A stretch of DNA of 64,000 nt from Triatoma infestans. Taxonomy: Eukaryota > Arthropoda > Insecta > Hemiptera > Reduviidae. Positions 1 to 10,800 of this stretch are shown here, piece by piece. Position 1 is the first letter of the stretch, and every line of letters starts with the position of its first letter. A model generated the notes under the pieces. It worked only from the letters and a program-made list of their open reading frames with translations, was not told where the DNA came from and made no database searches. The translations under genes were made by a program, and so were the position numbers. Location: NCBI GenBank assembly GCA_011037195.1, contig JAAEAF010003576.1:62001-126000 (forward strand), read 5' to 3'.

Positions 1-236
1 TTATTGAATGTCTAGTTCAGACTGTCCTGAAAGAATGCCTTATCTTCAAAGTTCAAATCCTCCCCTTTGAGAAGGGCCAATGACAATGCTAACCAAGTTC
101 ATGAACTCTGTTGTAACGATAGTCTTCTACCTGTGTGTACACTTTTTGCCAGCGAATGGTAGAATTTCTTCATAATTTTGATATATTTCAAATAAAATAT
201 ATTTCAATATTTCTGGCATCCATCACAATAAGAATA
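1..236 (+). repeat. 3' part of long tRNA-derived SINE-like family D (cut by window edge)
   Basis: The first ~236 bases align by eye with 61856-62100. Shared features are the 'gtctagttcag' start, a 'tcctttgagaagggg' segment, 'cttctacctgtgtgtac', and the closing 'aaataaaatatattt' followed by 'tctggcatccatcaca'. The copy at 61445 has a tRNA-like head, so this is the tail half of the same element, continuing left of the window. No coding capacity is visible. Confidence 0.7.
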
Positions 237-369
237 AAATCACTTTTTTTCCTCTCTCTCTGGTCATGGGTACAAAGACCATTTGACCATATTCTCCTAT
301 TACTTGATTACATGTTCTCAGCACTCAGAATTATTTTAATATTAGTCTCATATTTCTTAAACCTTATTC

Positions 370-1500
370 TCATATTATTTAAACCTTACATTTATAAACA
401 GCTAGGTACTCTAGGTTCTTCTAAACTTTGCAGAATCTCTAGAATTTTTGAAGATTTTATATTTTCATCATTGAATTGGTTTGTGATATACGGTGTAATT
501 TATGACATAATTCTGTTCTTTCTCGCTCGAATTTAGCGCAGCTCATTATCAAATGCTGGACATCTTCTATGTTTTGATAGAGTTTACAATAAAGAAAGAA
601 CCCGTATATTATAGTATACTATAGTGTCTAAGACCTATCCTGCAAAAATAGCTCCCACATACCGCATGTCCTGATCTCAATCTATTCATTGTGACTATAG
701 CCAATCTACTCAAATTTAAATGTAAACCAAATGTTTCTTTAAATCTTACTTATGACATATTTATAGTATCTTCCATTAAATGATGTCTTATATGCTTTTT
801 GCCATTCTTTCACTATTTTCAGAGTTTTTTTTTTGTAATTTAAGTCGCGTCAACATCTATCGTCATTGGCGCCCGGAGCGTTCTCAGTGCACTGCCGTCC
901 CGGACAGTGTTCTCTGGCTACAGACACAAAACACTGTCCATCACAGGACAGTGAGCTGTAAAGGCTCCTAGAAAGAAAAAATCTAAGGGCAGCACAGCTG
1001 GACGCGAACCTGAATCCTCAGTGTGGGAGTCCACTACGCTAACCACTTAGCTATTCCCTTCCCTTACTTTCAGAGTTAAATATTTTTTTAAATCAGAGAT
1101 CGGGATTGAAATATCTTCAATCTCACCGATCTCCGTTGCTTCCTTTGCCATCGTATCCACTATTTCATTGTTTCCGATGCCACAATGAGCTTTAGCCCCT
1201 GCAAAATTTACTTCAACCCCTTTAGTTTTTAAATTATTTACTATTTCTGATATTTTAAGTACTATATCGTTTCGAATTTTTTATATAAATGAATGGTATA
1301 TTTTCATTAAGGCACTTTGACTATCACTAAGTATAGCAAATTTACTTTTAGTATTTATTGTGCACACAATATTTCAATGCAAATATAATTATTGCAACCA
1401 ATTCTGCCGTATATACTGATAAATTACTATTTAATCTGGCCAGTTTACAAAATTTGGCTGAAGGATCATAAAAGGCACAGCCTATATTGTTATTTAATTT
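370..1500 (-). pseudogene. I/Jockey-type LINE 3' remnant (RNase H and C-terminus), split by a SINE
   Basis: Read on the minus strand, 1080-1500 encodes a degenerate RNase H domain. It has a GCAFYDPSAKF stretch, SVYTAELVAI (catalytic Glu region), and GAKAHCGIGNNEIVDTMAKEA, which matches the conserved KGHxGxxGNExAD motif with its last Asp. After the inserted SINE, 380-575 continues with NIEDVQHLIMSCAKFERER, the His/Cys C-terminal motif common in these LINEs, and then NLEYLAVYK, the usual end of the protein. Several stops and frameshifts are present. The endonuclease and reverse transcriptase are missing. The 133-aa plus-strand ORF at 135-536 lies antisense to this remnant and is not considered real. 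Confidence 0.65.
827..1067 (-). mobile_element. SINE-1 copy (tRNA-derived), inserted in the LINE remnant
   Basis: This is the reverse complement of the SINE at 3972-4220: a 'gggaagggaatagc' head, an eroded box B, a middle with paired 'gacagtg/cactgtc' segments, and a tail ending in a T-rich run on this strand. A 10-bp direct repeat, TTTCAGAGTT, flanks it at 817-826 and 1068-1077. This is a good target-site duplication and fixes the boundaries. Confidence 0.8.
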
Positions 1501-1554
1501 CAACCCACTTATTTATTTATAAGAATTGTAAATATATTGCATTAAACATATTAT

Positions 1555-1845
1555 TTAATGTTGAAAATAGATGTTGAAGTTCGGTTATAAAAAAAAACAA
1601 CTCTTTTTAAGCCTTTACCGACGTTTCGGCAAATTTATTGCCTTCTTCAGGGTCTGTACAAAGGTTTTAATACAAATCAGAAAAGAAAAAAAACAACATA
1701 AAACATAAATTTAAAATAAATATTTTCAAATAAAAATTTTTTTAAAATAAACTAAATAAAGAGTCAGTAATAGATCAATAATAAACTACAAAAAGAGTTT
1801 TTTTTTTATGACCAAACCTCAACCTCTATTTTCAACATTGAATAC
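1555..1845. mobile_element. Foldback element with hammerhead motif, family C
   Basis: The ends are inverted copies: 1556-1605 ('ttgaaaatagatgttgaag', then an A-run and 'ctcttttt') and 1793-1841 reversed. A family C hammerhead motif lies just inside the left end on the minus strand (1617-1653). The right arm lacks the second ribozyme, so the palindrome is incomplete. The AT-rich interior ('taaatttaaaataaa' etc.) recurs at 56140-56200 in the other family C element. There is no ORF of note. Confidence 0.6.
1617..1653 (-). ncRNA. Hammerhead-like ribozyme motif, family C
   Basis: On the minus strand: ACC (1653-1651), CUGAAGA (1650-1644), one unpaired A, stem II GGCAA/UUGCC (1642-1638 with 1632-1628) closed by a 5-nt loop, GAAAC (1627-1623), a minimal palindromic stem III ACGU, C17 at 1620, then GGU (1619-1617), which pairs with the leading ACC as stem I. 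All invariant core bases are present. Predicted self-cleavage is between 1620 and 1619. The type I layout with a loopless stem III resembles ribozymes reported in Penelope-like elements. Activity is inferred, not shown. Confidence 0.65.
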
Positions 1846-2444
1846 AACGGTCGTAACAAACACTAAAATATCATTTAATATGAATTAAATTCCTCGAACG
1901 AGGAAAGGTTCCATATTGTCTTATTTCAATGAATTTAATAAACAAATTGGTTTAATTTATTTATTTATTTATTTATTTACGGGTATTATCCAGTTACTAG
2001 ATTAGTATTATAAATTTAATTAAATTTGAAATTAATTATTAACACATAAAGTGTGTTTTATTCAAAATTGCATTCATGATATTTATGACAAAAACATTTA
2101 TATATTTATTTCATTTTAGTAAATATTCTGAACAAATAGAGGACCTATATAGTCGCCAGCTTTGAATTTATAACTCTGTATGAAACTATGGAATTTCAAA
2201 TATTCTTAAATATTGTAAAATTTTATTGAAATATTAATGTTAAAAGGAAAAAAAATCAATTAAATTTTGATTTACTTTATTGAAATAAACTAAACATTAA
2301 ACTAGACATGAGAAAGAATTTGTTACTTAAAATAGGAATTTTTTATTTTGGAAAAATCTCCCTTCGTTTGTCTCTCTTGTAGATATGACCTAGTTGAACT
2401 CTCTACGAAATATCGTAGACTCTTTGAATTCTGTTTTGACTTTC
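1846..2444. other. AT-rich sequence, no feature recognised
   Basis: There are short (TTTA)n runs near 1958-1979. No ORF above noise and no similarity to other parts of the window was noticed. Confidence 0.5.
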
Positions 2445-2550
2445 TTTTTCTATAAGAGAAAGAACTGCGATCATGTTAAATTTTCGATGAGTTTTTTGAC
2501 CAGTATTTTGAAGTCTCTTGAATTCGAAAAAAACCTGCTTTAAGAAAAAT
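2445..2550 (-). repeat. Family R dispersed repeat, 3' end fragment
   Basis: The reverse complement resembles the conserved 3' part of family R: a 'tttttgaattcaagagac' stretch, then 'aaaatttaacatgatcgc', then 'ttctcttatag'. Compare 56030-56130. The fragment is short and diverged. Confidence 0.45.
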
Positions 2551-2805
2551 GAATAGTTTTGCGTATTTATGGGAAAGAGAAATAACGAGGAGTAAAGTTG
2601 AACTTTTTTTTAAAGGCTCACTTGAATATAATATACGGTTCTCACAACTATTTATATCGAGGTTTATTAAACTTCATTGCTATAATTCCAAATGTGAAGT
2701 AAATTGGTTAACCCATAGTGCAACTTTACGAAACTAGAGCCCAGGGTATTGCTTTTTAAGGAAGCATTCACATTGTTTAAGTTGCCAATAATTTTATTTT
2801 TTAGG

Positions 2806-3400
2806 TATCCCTAAAGGAAGTAACCCAGAAACATCAGGTCTGGGGTGCGGAAGGCCACTGAATATGAATATACGTGCTAATCCGTTATGTAGATCCTACT
2901 TACACCGGTAAATGCGATCTAGATAAGTCTTACTGTCCTCGCATTATGAACTGGACATCCATCTTGCTGTGTCTTAAATACACATCATTAGTATGCGTGC
3001 TAGAGTGACATTTTCAAGTTAAGTTGCCATACACATTATTTTTTAGGTATCATCAGAGGAAGCAATCTAGAAGCGTCAGGTCTGGGGAGTAGGCAGGCCA
3101 CTGAATAGGATTGTACGTGCCAATCTCTTATGTAGATCCTATTACACCGGTAAATGCGATCTAGACGTGTCTTACTATCTTCGCTTTATGAACTGGACAC
3201 CCATCTTGCTGTGAAATTGCAATATGTATCATTTGCCTGCGTGCTAGAGCTACATTTTCAAGCAGATCTAGGAGAACTTCACTTAGGAAATGGAGATACC
3301 TGTCTGCGTTCAATGTTACTTTTTAAAATACTGTCCTACAAGTTGATCCTTTATTAGGCCGTACCGTATATTTATCGTAACTATTGTCTAACTCCGTGTC
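2806..3400 (-). pseudogene. IS630/Tc1-type transposase C-terminal fragment with an internal tandem duplication
   Basis: On the minus strand, 3250-3400 reads DRYLHFLSEVLLDLLENVALARR, in two parts: DRYLHFLSEVL and LDLLENVALARR. It continues into SQQDGCPVHKAKIVR (second catalytic Asp region) and WPAYSPDLTLLDCFL (third acidic region), then YLKNNVYGNL. A second copy of the QQDGCPVH-to-GYLKNK segment lies directly downstream (2806-3000, QDGCPVHNARTVRLI ... RTPDLMFLGYF), so ~225 bp has been duplicated head to tail. In-frame stops break both copies. The family looks like the DUF4817-type transposase found again at 39558. The N-terminal DNA-binding part is absent. Confidence 0.65.
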
Positions 3401-3971
3401 CGATAGGTAATATCTGGATTTTTATCTACTCTTATTTTGAAATTCCACCTATTCAATAATCCATTATTCGTAAATTTATATTCACCACTCCATAAAATAT
3501 TTTTTGCTTTATTTGACTACAAAAAAAAAGAAAAGAAGAATAGCAACCAGGAGGCAGAGAATTTGTCTTCATTCAAAATTGATTATCTCAGCAAATATTT
3601 TTCTGGTTCAATAACCATCTTTCTCGTGAAAAAAAAAAAAAAAATCTATTTTAAAAATTCGTTAAAAAAGTTACGTGATAACAAATTTGATAATTTGTTT
3701 CAGAAAATTAAATAAAAAACAAAAAAACAAAAAATTGCATCAGTTAATATCACTCATTTCTATCTTTCTGCAACAGGTTTCATGAATAAAACATACATGC
3801 ATATGACAATAGATGTAATTTTTTTTTTGTCAAAGGCATATATAGTGTCGTTCATAAGCAACAACTTAATTATCAATTAAAACTGGTGAAAGAATGAGAA
3901 ATATTAAAATATACTTCATGGCGACGGCATAAATAAAAGTAAAATTTGGTCAAGGAATTGAAATTTTGGTC
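3401..3971. other. AT-rich sequence, nothing recognised
   Basis: Contains A-rich runs around 3520-3535 and 3629-3642. The 92-aa Lys/Phe/Asn-rich ORF at 3437-3715 has the composition of random AT-rich DNA and no recognisable motif. Confidence 0.5.
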
Positions 3972-4220
3972 AAGGGAAGGGATTAGCTCAGTGGTAGCGC
4001 GCTGGACTAGTAACGCGGAGATCACGGGTTCGAATCCAGCCGTGCTACCCTTAGATTTTCTCTTCCTAGGAGCCCCTACAGCTCACTGTCCGGTGATGGA
4101 CAGTGTTGTCTGTAACGGGAGAACACTGTCCGGAGGCCGGCAGTGCACTGAGAAGGCTCCGGGCGCAAATGACCACAGATGTTGAGACGCCTTAAATAAA
4201 TAAAATTTGATAATAAAAAA
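3972..4220 (+). mobile_element. SINE-1, best copy (tRNA-Thr-like head)
   Basis: The head 3972-4050 folds by inspection as a tRNA relative: box A 'ttagctcagtggtagc', an anticodon-like loop ctAGTaa (Thr-AGT-like), and box B 'gggttcgaatcc'. A tRNA-unrelated body follows with inverted 'cactgtccgg' segments, then an A/T-rich tail 'cttaaataaataaaa'. The absence of tRNA 3' processing features and four other copies in the window show it is a SINE, not a functional tRNA. Boxes A and B would act as an internal Pol III promoter. Confidence 0.85.
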
Positions 4221-4224
4221 GTTG

Positions 4225-5850
4225 GTTTCGAAATCTCTGTAAATTTCTGCAGCTTAAAATAAATAATAATTGATCACATTGATAATTTCACAATGATTGC
4301 TTCTCATTCATGACGGGTCGATGCTATTAAAAATCATTCCACTCTTGGTGAGTGGGCCACCGTTTTCCAGGCTGAGGTTTATGCAATTCTTTATGCAATT
4401 TTGGATGAGAGGGTGCGTAACACTAATTTAAAAGGGGTTTGTATCTGCTCGGACAGCCAGGCTGCGTTGAAGGCGCTTAATTCATGTGTCTTCACCTCCA
4501 GATTGGTGTTGGAATGTTCTAGAAGACTGGAAGATCTTTCTTTATTAAAGGATGTGCTTCTGGTCTGGGTTCCAGGTCATATGGGAATCTTTGGGAATGA
4601 GGAGGTGGATAGGTTTGCCAAATTAGGTGCCTCTCTCCCTTTCATTGGTCCAGAGCCTGCTGTTGGTGTGTCTTCTGGCACATGTTTGTCGGGCTTTCAG
4701 ACGTGGATGACCTCACAGCACTCATCCTTATGGATGAGTGCAGTGGGTTGTCGGCAGTCTAAAATGCTCATTGGGGGCCCAGACGGAGCTTTGAGTAGCG
4801 GGGTCCGATGTCTTTCACGGACCTCCCTCAGACATCTGGTTGGATTTCTCACTGGGCATTGTGGTTTAAGGAGACATCTCTATATAATTGGACTCGTGCC
4901 TGACCCCTTTTGTAGAGTTTGTGAGACTGAGGAGGAAACACCCATGCATCTGATGACGAATTGTTTGGGTTGTGAGGAGATTAGGTTTAGGACCTTCGGC
5001 CGGAATAGGATTCGGTAGAGGATCTTAAGCTGTGTCCTTTTAAGGTTTTGGTCCGATTTGTTCGGTCTGTGGTGAAACTTAGATGGTTAAAACCTGGGCC
5101 TGGATTTTCATTCTAGTCCCAGTGGTTGTTATTCTTTAGGGGTAGCTATATGGGCCCTGGGAGGCTTTGGATAGCGTAGGGTTTGCCCTCCCCTTCTGCG
5201 AATAATAATAATAAAAATCATTCCAACCATCGATATCTAGTCGAACAAATAAGACACAAAATTAAAAATATTAAAGAGAAAGGATATCGAATAACAATAG
5301 ACTGGGCAAAGGCTCAGAATGATTTAGTGGGGACTGAAGAAGCGGATAGATTAGCAAAGGAGGTTTATTTTGATGACAGTCTGGAAATAAATTTTATATC
5401 CTAGAACTTTTATTAAAACAAGTCTTTTTGATATGTGCGCTGCGGAAAGTGCAGGAGGGAAAGTGGCAGTTAACACAAAAAGGAGCACAAACAAAGAAAT
5501 ACTTCCATACGGTAGAAGGTAGAATGAGGACATCCATACCTATAACTTACCCGCTAACACAAATACTATCAGGACATGGAGCAGTAAAAGAATATCTCTA
5601 TAAATTTAACATCATCCAATCCAATCCATACTACAAATACAGCCCTACAGTCAGTCAAACTTTTGATCATGTCATCTACGACTGCCCATTGATTGATGAA
5701 TTAAGGATAGATTTCGTAAAATTTTGATTATGTTCGGGTCAAAGTTGGCCACTACCACAAGACCAGATGATTAAACAAGATAATAATAGAAAAATTTCTT
5801 ACGTTTGTTAATGGAATTCTGAATAATGAATGATTTATTCTTAATTTTTG
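4225..5850 (+). pseudogene. I-type LINE 3' remnant (RNase H + C-terminus), split by another LINE
   Basis: The reading frame up to 4341 (VDAIKNHSN) continues after 5225 as HRYLVEQIRHKIKNIKEKG, then WAKAQNDLVGTEEADRLAKE (RNase H last catalytic Asp region). A frameshift leads to LSGHGAVKEYLYKFNI and SQTFDHVIYDCPLIDELR, the C-terminal His/Cys motif. The LINE at 57095-58065 is a close relative (SGHGPNMKYLHRFHL, DVHHVIFDCPLLERSR). The interruption is the LOA-like LINE at 4342-5212. Reverse transcriptase and endonuclease are missing, so this copy is 5' truncated. Confidence 0.7.
4342..5212 (+). mobile_element. LOA/I-group LINE, 5'-truncated copy (RNase H to 3' end)
   Basis: Encodes GEWATVFQAEVYAIL, ICSDSQAALKAL (catalytic Asp) and LLVWVPGHMGIFGNEEVDRF (catalytic Asp), then the C-terminal Cys/His segment PFCRVCETEEETPMHLMTNC. 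The 3' UTR ends 'ggatagcgtagggttt' plus an (AAT)n tail. A 13-bp duplication, AAAAATCATTCCA, flanks it at 4329-4341 and 5213-5225, proving insertion into the surrounding LINE. A long open frame of 205 aa (4401-5018) survives, so this is one of the younger copies. No reverse transcriptase remains. Confidence 0.85.
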
Positions 5851-5879
5851 TTTTATTTAATTATGTTCATATATATGTA

Positions 5880-6030
5880 TATAATGTGTGCATGGTGTGC
5901 ATGTGTTCATGTGTGTGTGTGTATGTGCATGTGCATGTATATATGTACGGTATGTATGTTGTACGTATTTTCATATTGTATATGTATTTCTTTCTATTTA
6001 CATTTGTGTATATATATATATATATGTAAA
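5880..6030 (+). repeat. TG/AT-rich microsatellite
   Basis: Irregular tg, catg and ta repeats. The three overlapping 67-78-aa ORFs here (5826-6100) are by-products of the repeat. Confidence 0.8.
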
Positions 6031-6189
6031 ATGTATATGCGTATGTATTCGCTGTCGGGGTGTCACTATTGTGCTATTTATTGATTTCGGATGTGTATAA
6101 TTGTCATTAACATTGTAACCCATTACATGCAATATATTAAGTGGTGCATATAGAAATAAATAAAAAATAAATAAATAAACATTGTTCAA

Positions 6190-6440
6190 TACGTGGATGA
6201 GTCCCCCAATGCTGGATAACGTCTGAAATTATCCTTCGTAGCATGCATATTTTTTTATTTCTGATCGGTTTCAGATTTTCATCCATCATCAGAGCAAATT
6301 CACCAAGTTCGTGTAGAGAGTTCACTTGCTTGGGAGTTCTCTACACGAACTTAGTGAATTTGCTCTGACATGGATAAAAATCCGATACCTGTCAGGAATA
6401 AAAGAAATCGGCATTTTACGACTGACAAAATACCAATTGA
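6190..6440. mobile_element. Foldback element with paired hammerhead-like motifs, family B
   Basis: Inverted arms meet at ~6332: 'gagcaaattcaccaagttc' and 'gaacttagtgaatttgctc', plus an inner 'ctctacacgaac' repeat. The left motif (minus, ~6292-6263) keeps CUGAUGA, stem II GGAU/AUCU and GAAAC. The right motif (plus, 6365-6397) is damaged: CUGACA with a deletion, and GAUAC. The left end carries the family tail 'tggatgag...ccaatgctgg'. The motifs point outward. Confidence 0.6.
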
Positions 6441-6819
6441 TCACATAATTTGAAATTCTTGAAAAAATTAAGTACAGTAGGTATCACCATTTTTATTTTC
6501 TATCTGGCGTAATTTCCAAGACAAGTGGGCGGCGGATGTTAAAAATTGTCAACCTGTATAATGCTGTAACTTTTATTGAAACACTTTTTAGAAACAGTAT
6601 ATTTTAGATGGTAATGGAGAATCTATGAAACGGTATCTTGATAGATGTAATGGAAGAAAGAAATGAAAGAAAATAAGAATTTTGAAAATAGTTTAGTGAA
6701 ATAATCTAGTGAATTTAGCTAGTTCAAATAGTGTATTTTAGTGAAGGGGAAAGAGCCAGCTACTCTAATTTAGGTCAATGTTACTGAAGAGACAAAGGGA
6801 CAAGAAACGTTAGGATAAG
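6441..6819. other. No feature recognised
   Basis: AT-rich, with no ORF and no match to other repeats noticed. Confidence 0.4.
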
Positions 6820-7260
6820 ACAATACACTCCCTCCAGACATATCAGCATTATTTGAAAAGATTTGAACTAACAATTAGAAGGCATTCTTTCAAGGCAGTC
6901 TGCATTCTGCTTTCAAACAAGAACCGTCTCTGTTTTAGACATTCAACCAGAACACTTCAGGAATCAGTGCCAGTTATAGAGTTTAGCATTTATTCTAGAT
7001 AAACAACTTATTTATTAAGATACGAGTATAGTTGTGATATTGTAAAGTACTTAAATTCACTTAGAGAATATATATATTTTAAAAACAGTGTGATTTCTTG
7101 ATTATTTCTAATACTTCTCTCACTTTCTCAAACATACACACAAGCCCTTTACTAAACCGCTAGTGCTACCCAAGCTACTACTATTACAAACACACATCAC
7201 TCCAATTACATTTCATAGATTTAAGTGTTACTGATAAAGTCGCTGAACACAGTATAATTT
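6820..7260 (-). repeat. Family D long SINE-like repeat, diverged copy
   Basis: The reverse complement aligns by eye with 61560-61930. Shared pieces include 'aagccctttactaaaccgc', 'agctactac', 'cacatcact/caccaattacatttca', 'caggaatc(a/g)ctg' and 'cagtgccagtta'. The tRNA-like head is missing or eroded. Confidence 0.6.
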
Positions 7261-7544
7261 CATTCATCTATTAGTTATTTTCTGACAACTAATCTATAAC
7301 CCGATCATCAACTAATATGTGGTTGTTATGGAGAAACTCCAAGTTTAAAGATAATTATAGTTATATTATATTAATTGCTGGAAAAGAAGAAGCTCATATA
7401 AATGTTTTTTTTTCCTGGTCTCTTGTACGGAGCAAATCAGCCATTTTCAAAGTGATTTAGCAATGAATTAGTTTAGGAAGGCGGGCGTGTATTGTGTGTT
7501 GGGGATGGTTCTAGTACAATTTACTATAATTTTACTATATTTAC

Positions 7545-7700
7545 AGATTTAATAGTTTGAATAATTTATTTATTTCGGCAGTTAATATTTTTTCTTTTGG
7601 TTTATTAGTTTTAATCGCTAATTGGTTTTGCAGGTTTAATAGTTTGAGTTATTTATTTAATCAGTTAATATTTTTCTTATTGATTTATTAATTTTCTTCG
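7545..7700 (-). repeat. Two ~82-bp direct repeats in the LINE 3' UTR
   Basis: A unit starting 'tttaatagtttgagttattt' and containing 'cagttaatattttt' occurs at ~7550 and ~7633. It is probably a 3' UTR tandem duplication of the LINE at 7500-13700. Confidence 0.5.
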
Positions 7701-7842
7701 CAAGTAGGGTATAGATTAATTTATTTATTAATGAAATATCTGATTATCTTTCAAATACTTTAGTTTTTTTGTTTTTGTTTTTTATAATGTTAGACCATTA
7801 CTTCGTATAAATTCAAAGATTTCTGTATAAATATTGGCATCA

Positions 7843-10800
7843 TCATATGATTAGTATGGTGTTCAAGTTAGCGGGCAGGGGACAGTCAGTCCTGAGAACA
7901 GCCTTCCACAACCGGTCCCTTCCTTTAGGGTTTTTGTCACATTTCAGGACTATGTGATTGGAATCTGCAATACTTTTAGAGGAACAGGAACAATTTTGAC
8001 CAATGTTTACACCAATTCTGGCCAGGTGATGTGGTGAATAATTATGGTTAAATCTCAACCTGTTTATTGTACTTTGAAATTTTCTATTGGTGTTAGTATA
8101 TTTGGTGAAACAAGGCGTTCTGGGGATACCAGTTTGAATGGTTGTATAAAACTGGCCTTTTATTTGCTTTGACAAGCCATACGCCCTCTCCCATTCGGTA
8201 TAGCTCATAGCTTTAGCATAGTTCTTTATATCAGCGACTAAAAGTGAGTGGGGTGATGTATCTTGTAATGTGATCGCATGCTTGGCTCTTTCGTCCACAA
8301 CTACATTTCCTTTCAGCCCAGTATGCCCTTTAACCCAGATTAAATGGACTGATTTTCCTTTATGTAAGATATTATTCAACAAATGCACTGTTTCTAAAAT
8401 AAGTGAAGTTGCATTATTTAAGGGTTTTTTTAATTTCTGAAGGACACTTTTATTGTCAGAAAGTATTAATACCAGTGATTGGTCTATTGTATCAACATAC
8501 TGTAGACAATGGAATATCGCAAATAGTTCGGCTGTGAATATAGATGCATGCTTATTTAGTTTAAATTGTAAAGTGGTGTTAGTGTGCATGTCGAAGATTG
8601 CACATCCGACACCGTCCTGATTCTTAGAGCCATCTGTAAACAATGATAGCCGTCGGGAAAGTGGCACTGTAACTTGTCAATAAACAATGCATTATTAACC
8701 GCATCTGAGGTGTTTTCTCTGTACTGGAAAAAATCTGCATGTATATTGTCCAGGTTTTTCATTAAGCATAGGACATCAAAGCTGGAAATTGGTAATAATT
8801 TATAGCGTTTTCTTTCTAATGAGAAGTGTGACAGGTTGCTGAATTGGTCTATTAAAATGGGGACTGCCTTCTTGTGCCAGAACTTATCCGTAAATACACG
8901 GGGAGTCATTCTGCTAATCTTTTGAATGCAAGGTTGGCCTTTAATATAAAACCTTTCACTAACAAAGCGTGCAGCCTACAACTTCCTTCTGATTGCCAGA
9001 GGTTGTTGCTTGGCTTCCGCTAAGAGTGCATTAGTTGGGGTGGACCTCAGGGCGCCCAGACATGCTCTCAAGGCTTTGTATTGCAATGTGTCAATTTGTT
9101 TTAGGTGAGTGGCGGCCGCATCTCCATATAGGAAGCACCCATAATCCAGTCTAGCTAAAATTATCTGTTTATAAACCATTAAAGATATTCTAACATCTGC
9201 CCCATAGTTCAGGTGGTTTAATATACCTTAATATATTAATACACTGTTCACACTTTTTTGCTATATACTTAATGTGCTGACTCCAGAGTAGTTTTCCATC
9301 GAGGAACATACCCAATGTTCTCATTACGGGCTCTATTCGTAATTGGAGTCTTCCAATTTTCACTGGTGTAGATTATACCTCCTTTTTCGAGTGAAGATAG
9401 TAATGGTGCTCTTCTCTTCAGATAGCGATAGACCCTTATTAATGCACCAGTCGCTAAATATGTTCATGGCGCTGTCCAGCTTGTTTATTGCTTCCACCAG
9501 TATCTTATCATTGCAATACAATATTATGTCGTCGGCGAATTGAGAGATAAACATTTCCGGTCCTAAGTATTCACCGATGTCTGCTATATAAACATTGAAT
9601 AATAGTGGGGACAATACAGCTCCTTGTGGAAGTCCCACGTGAGTTTGTCGAGGACCATAAAATTTCTCATTGAATTTTACTTTTATGGTGCGCGACGAGA
9701 GGAAGTTGCACACATGGTGGACAATCCTGGAAGGCACGCCAATGGAGATCATCCTGTTTATGAGAATGGGAATGTGGACGTGGTTGTACGCATTAGATAG
9801 GTCAAGGTTCGCAGCGACCATGAACTTACCATCCGTAAAGGATCTGTAAGCGTCCATTACAAAGTTGGTGAAAGAGTCCAGTGTACTGCGCTTTTTCCTG
9901 AAACCGTTTTGGTATGTAGGAAGTTTACTTTCTGATTCAATCCACCACTCCAATCTAGTTTTTATGAGCCTCTCAAATGTTTTTCCTACGCATGACGATA
10001 AGGCAATTGGTCTGTAGGAGTTTTATTTCTCCGCATCTTTTCCCGGCCTTAATAAGGGTACAACTATTTGATTACTCCACTCTTCTATCCTTACCTGTTT
10101 CAATCATATTTCATTCAGAATCCGCAGCAATACCTTTTTACTTGATTCCTCAAGGTGTGTGTGCATTGGGTAGTAGATCATATCTTCACCTGGGGAGGTG
10201 TTTGTATTAGTTTTGAGTGCAAGGAGCAGTTATGGGAACGAGAAAGGTTTATGTAGTTCATGAGGACTGTCTGATATTTCGGGTAGTTGGTATTGCTCGG
10301 GTACTATTTCAGGAGTCAAGGAATTGAGGAATTCTGGGATCCACTCACCAGTAGTCGATTTCACCCTGCGATAGCCATGACTGAGGGCCTTCACGCCACC
10401 CCATATCTCCTTTATTGACGTGTTTCTATTAAATGACGAGCAGAATTCTACCCATTTTTCCTTCTTTTTAGCTCTGTATGTTTTTCGACATAGTGCAATT
10501 AGTCTTTTTGCAATTGATGAAATTCGGCCAAGTAGGCGATTTTTTATAATTTTTAAAAGCTACTATATTATTTTCCTTCAGCCTGTCACACTCCTTATCC
10601 CACCAAGGTTTCGGAGGATATCGCGGTTTATGTCCTAGATACGGTTTATTTGTGGAATAGCCTGATGTGATGCTGTATTTATGATACTTATGAATTTGTT
10701 GTAACTGGCTTCAGCATTCTCCCCTATATCAAATTCCGCCAACAACCTTTCAGTTAACAATGCATAACTATCCCAATCGGCCAGCTTTATATTCCATTTA

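Noticed and set aside
135..536. 133-aa hydrophobic ORF as a membrane protein gene
   Set aside because: It is antisense to a LINE C-terminal remnant and has AT-driven composition (Phe, Leu, Ile).
3972..4050. Functional tRNA-Thr gene
   Set aside because: Boxes A and B are good, but the sequence runs straight into a repeated body with an A/T tail and has four relatives; it is a SINE head.
5826..6100. Three overlapping ORFs rich in Cys, Val, Tyr
   Set aside because: Translation of a TG/TA microsatellite.
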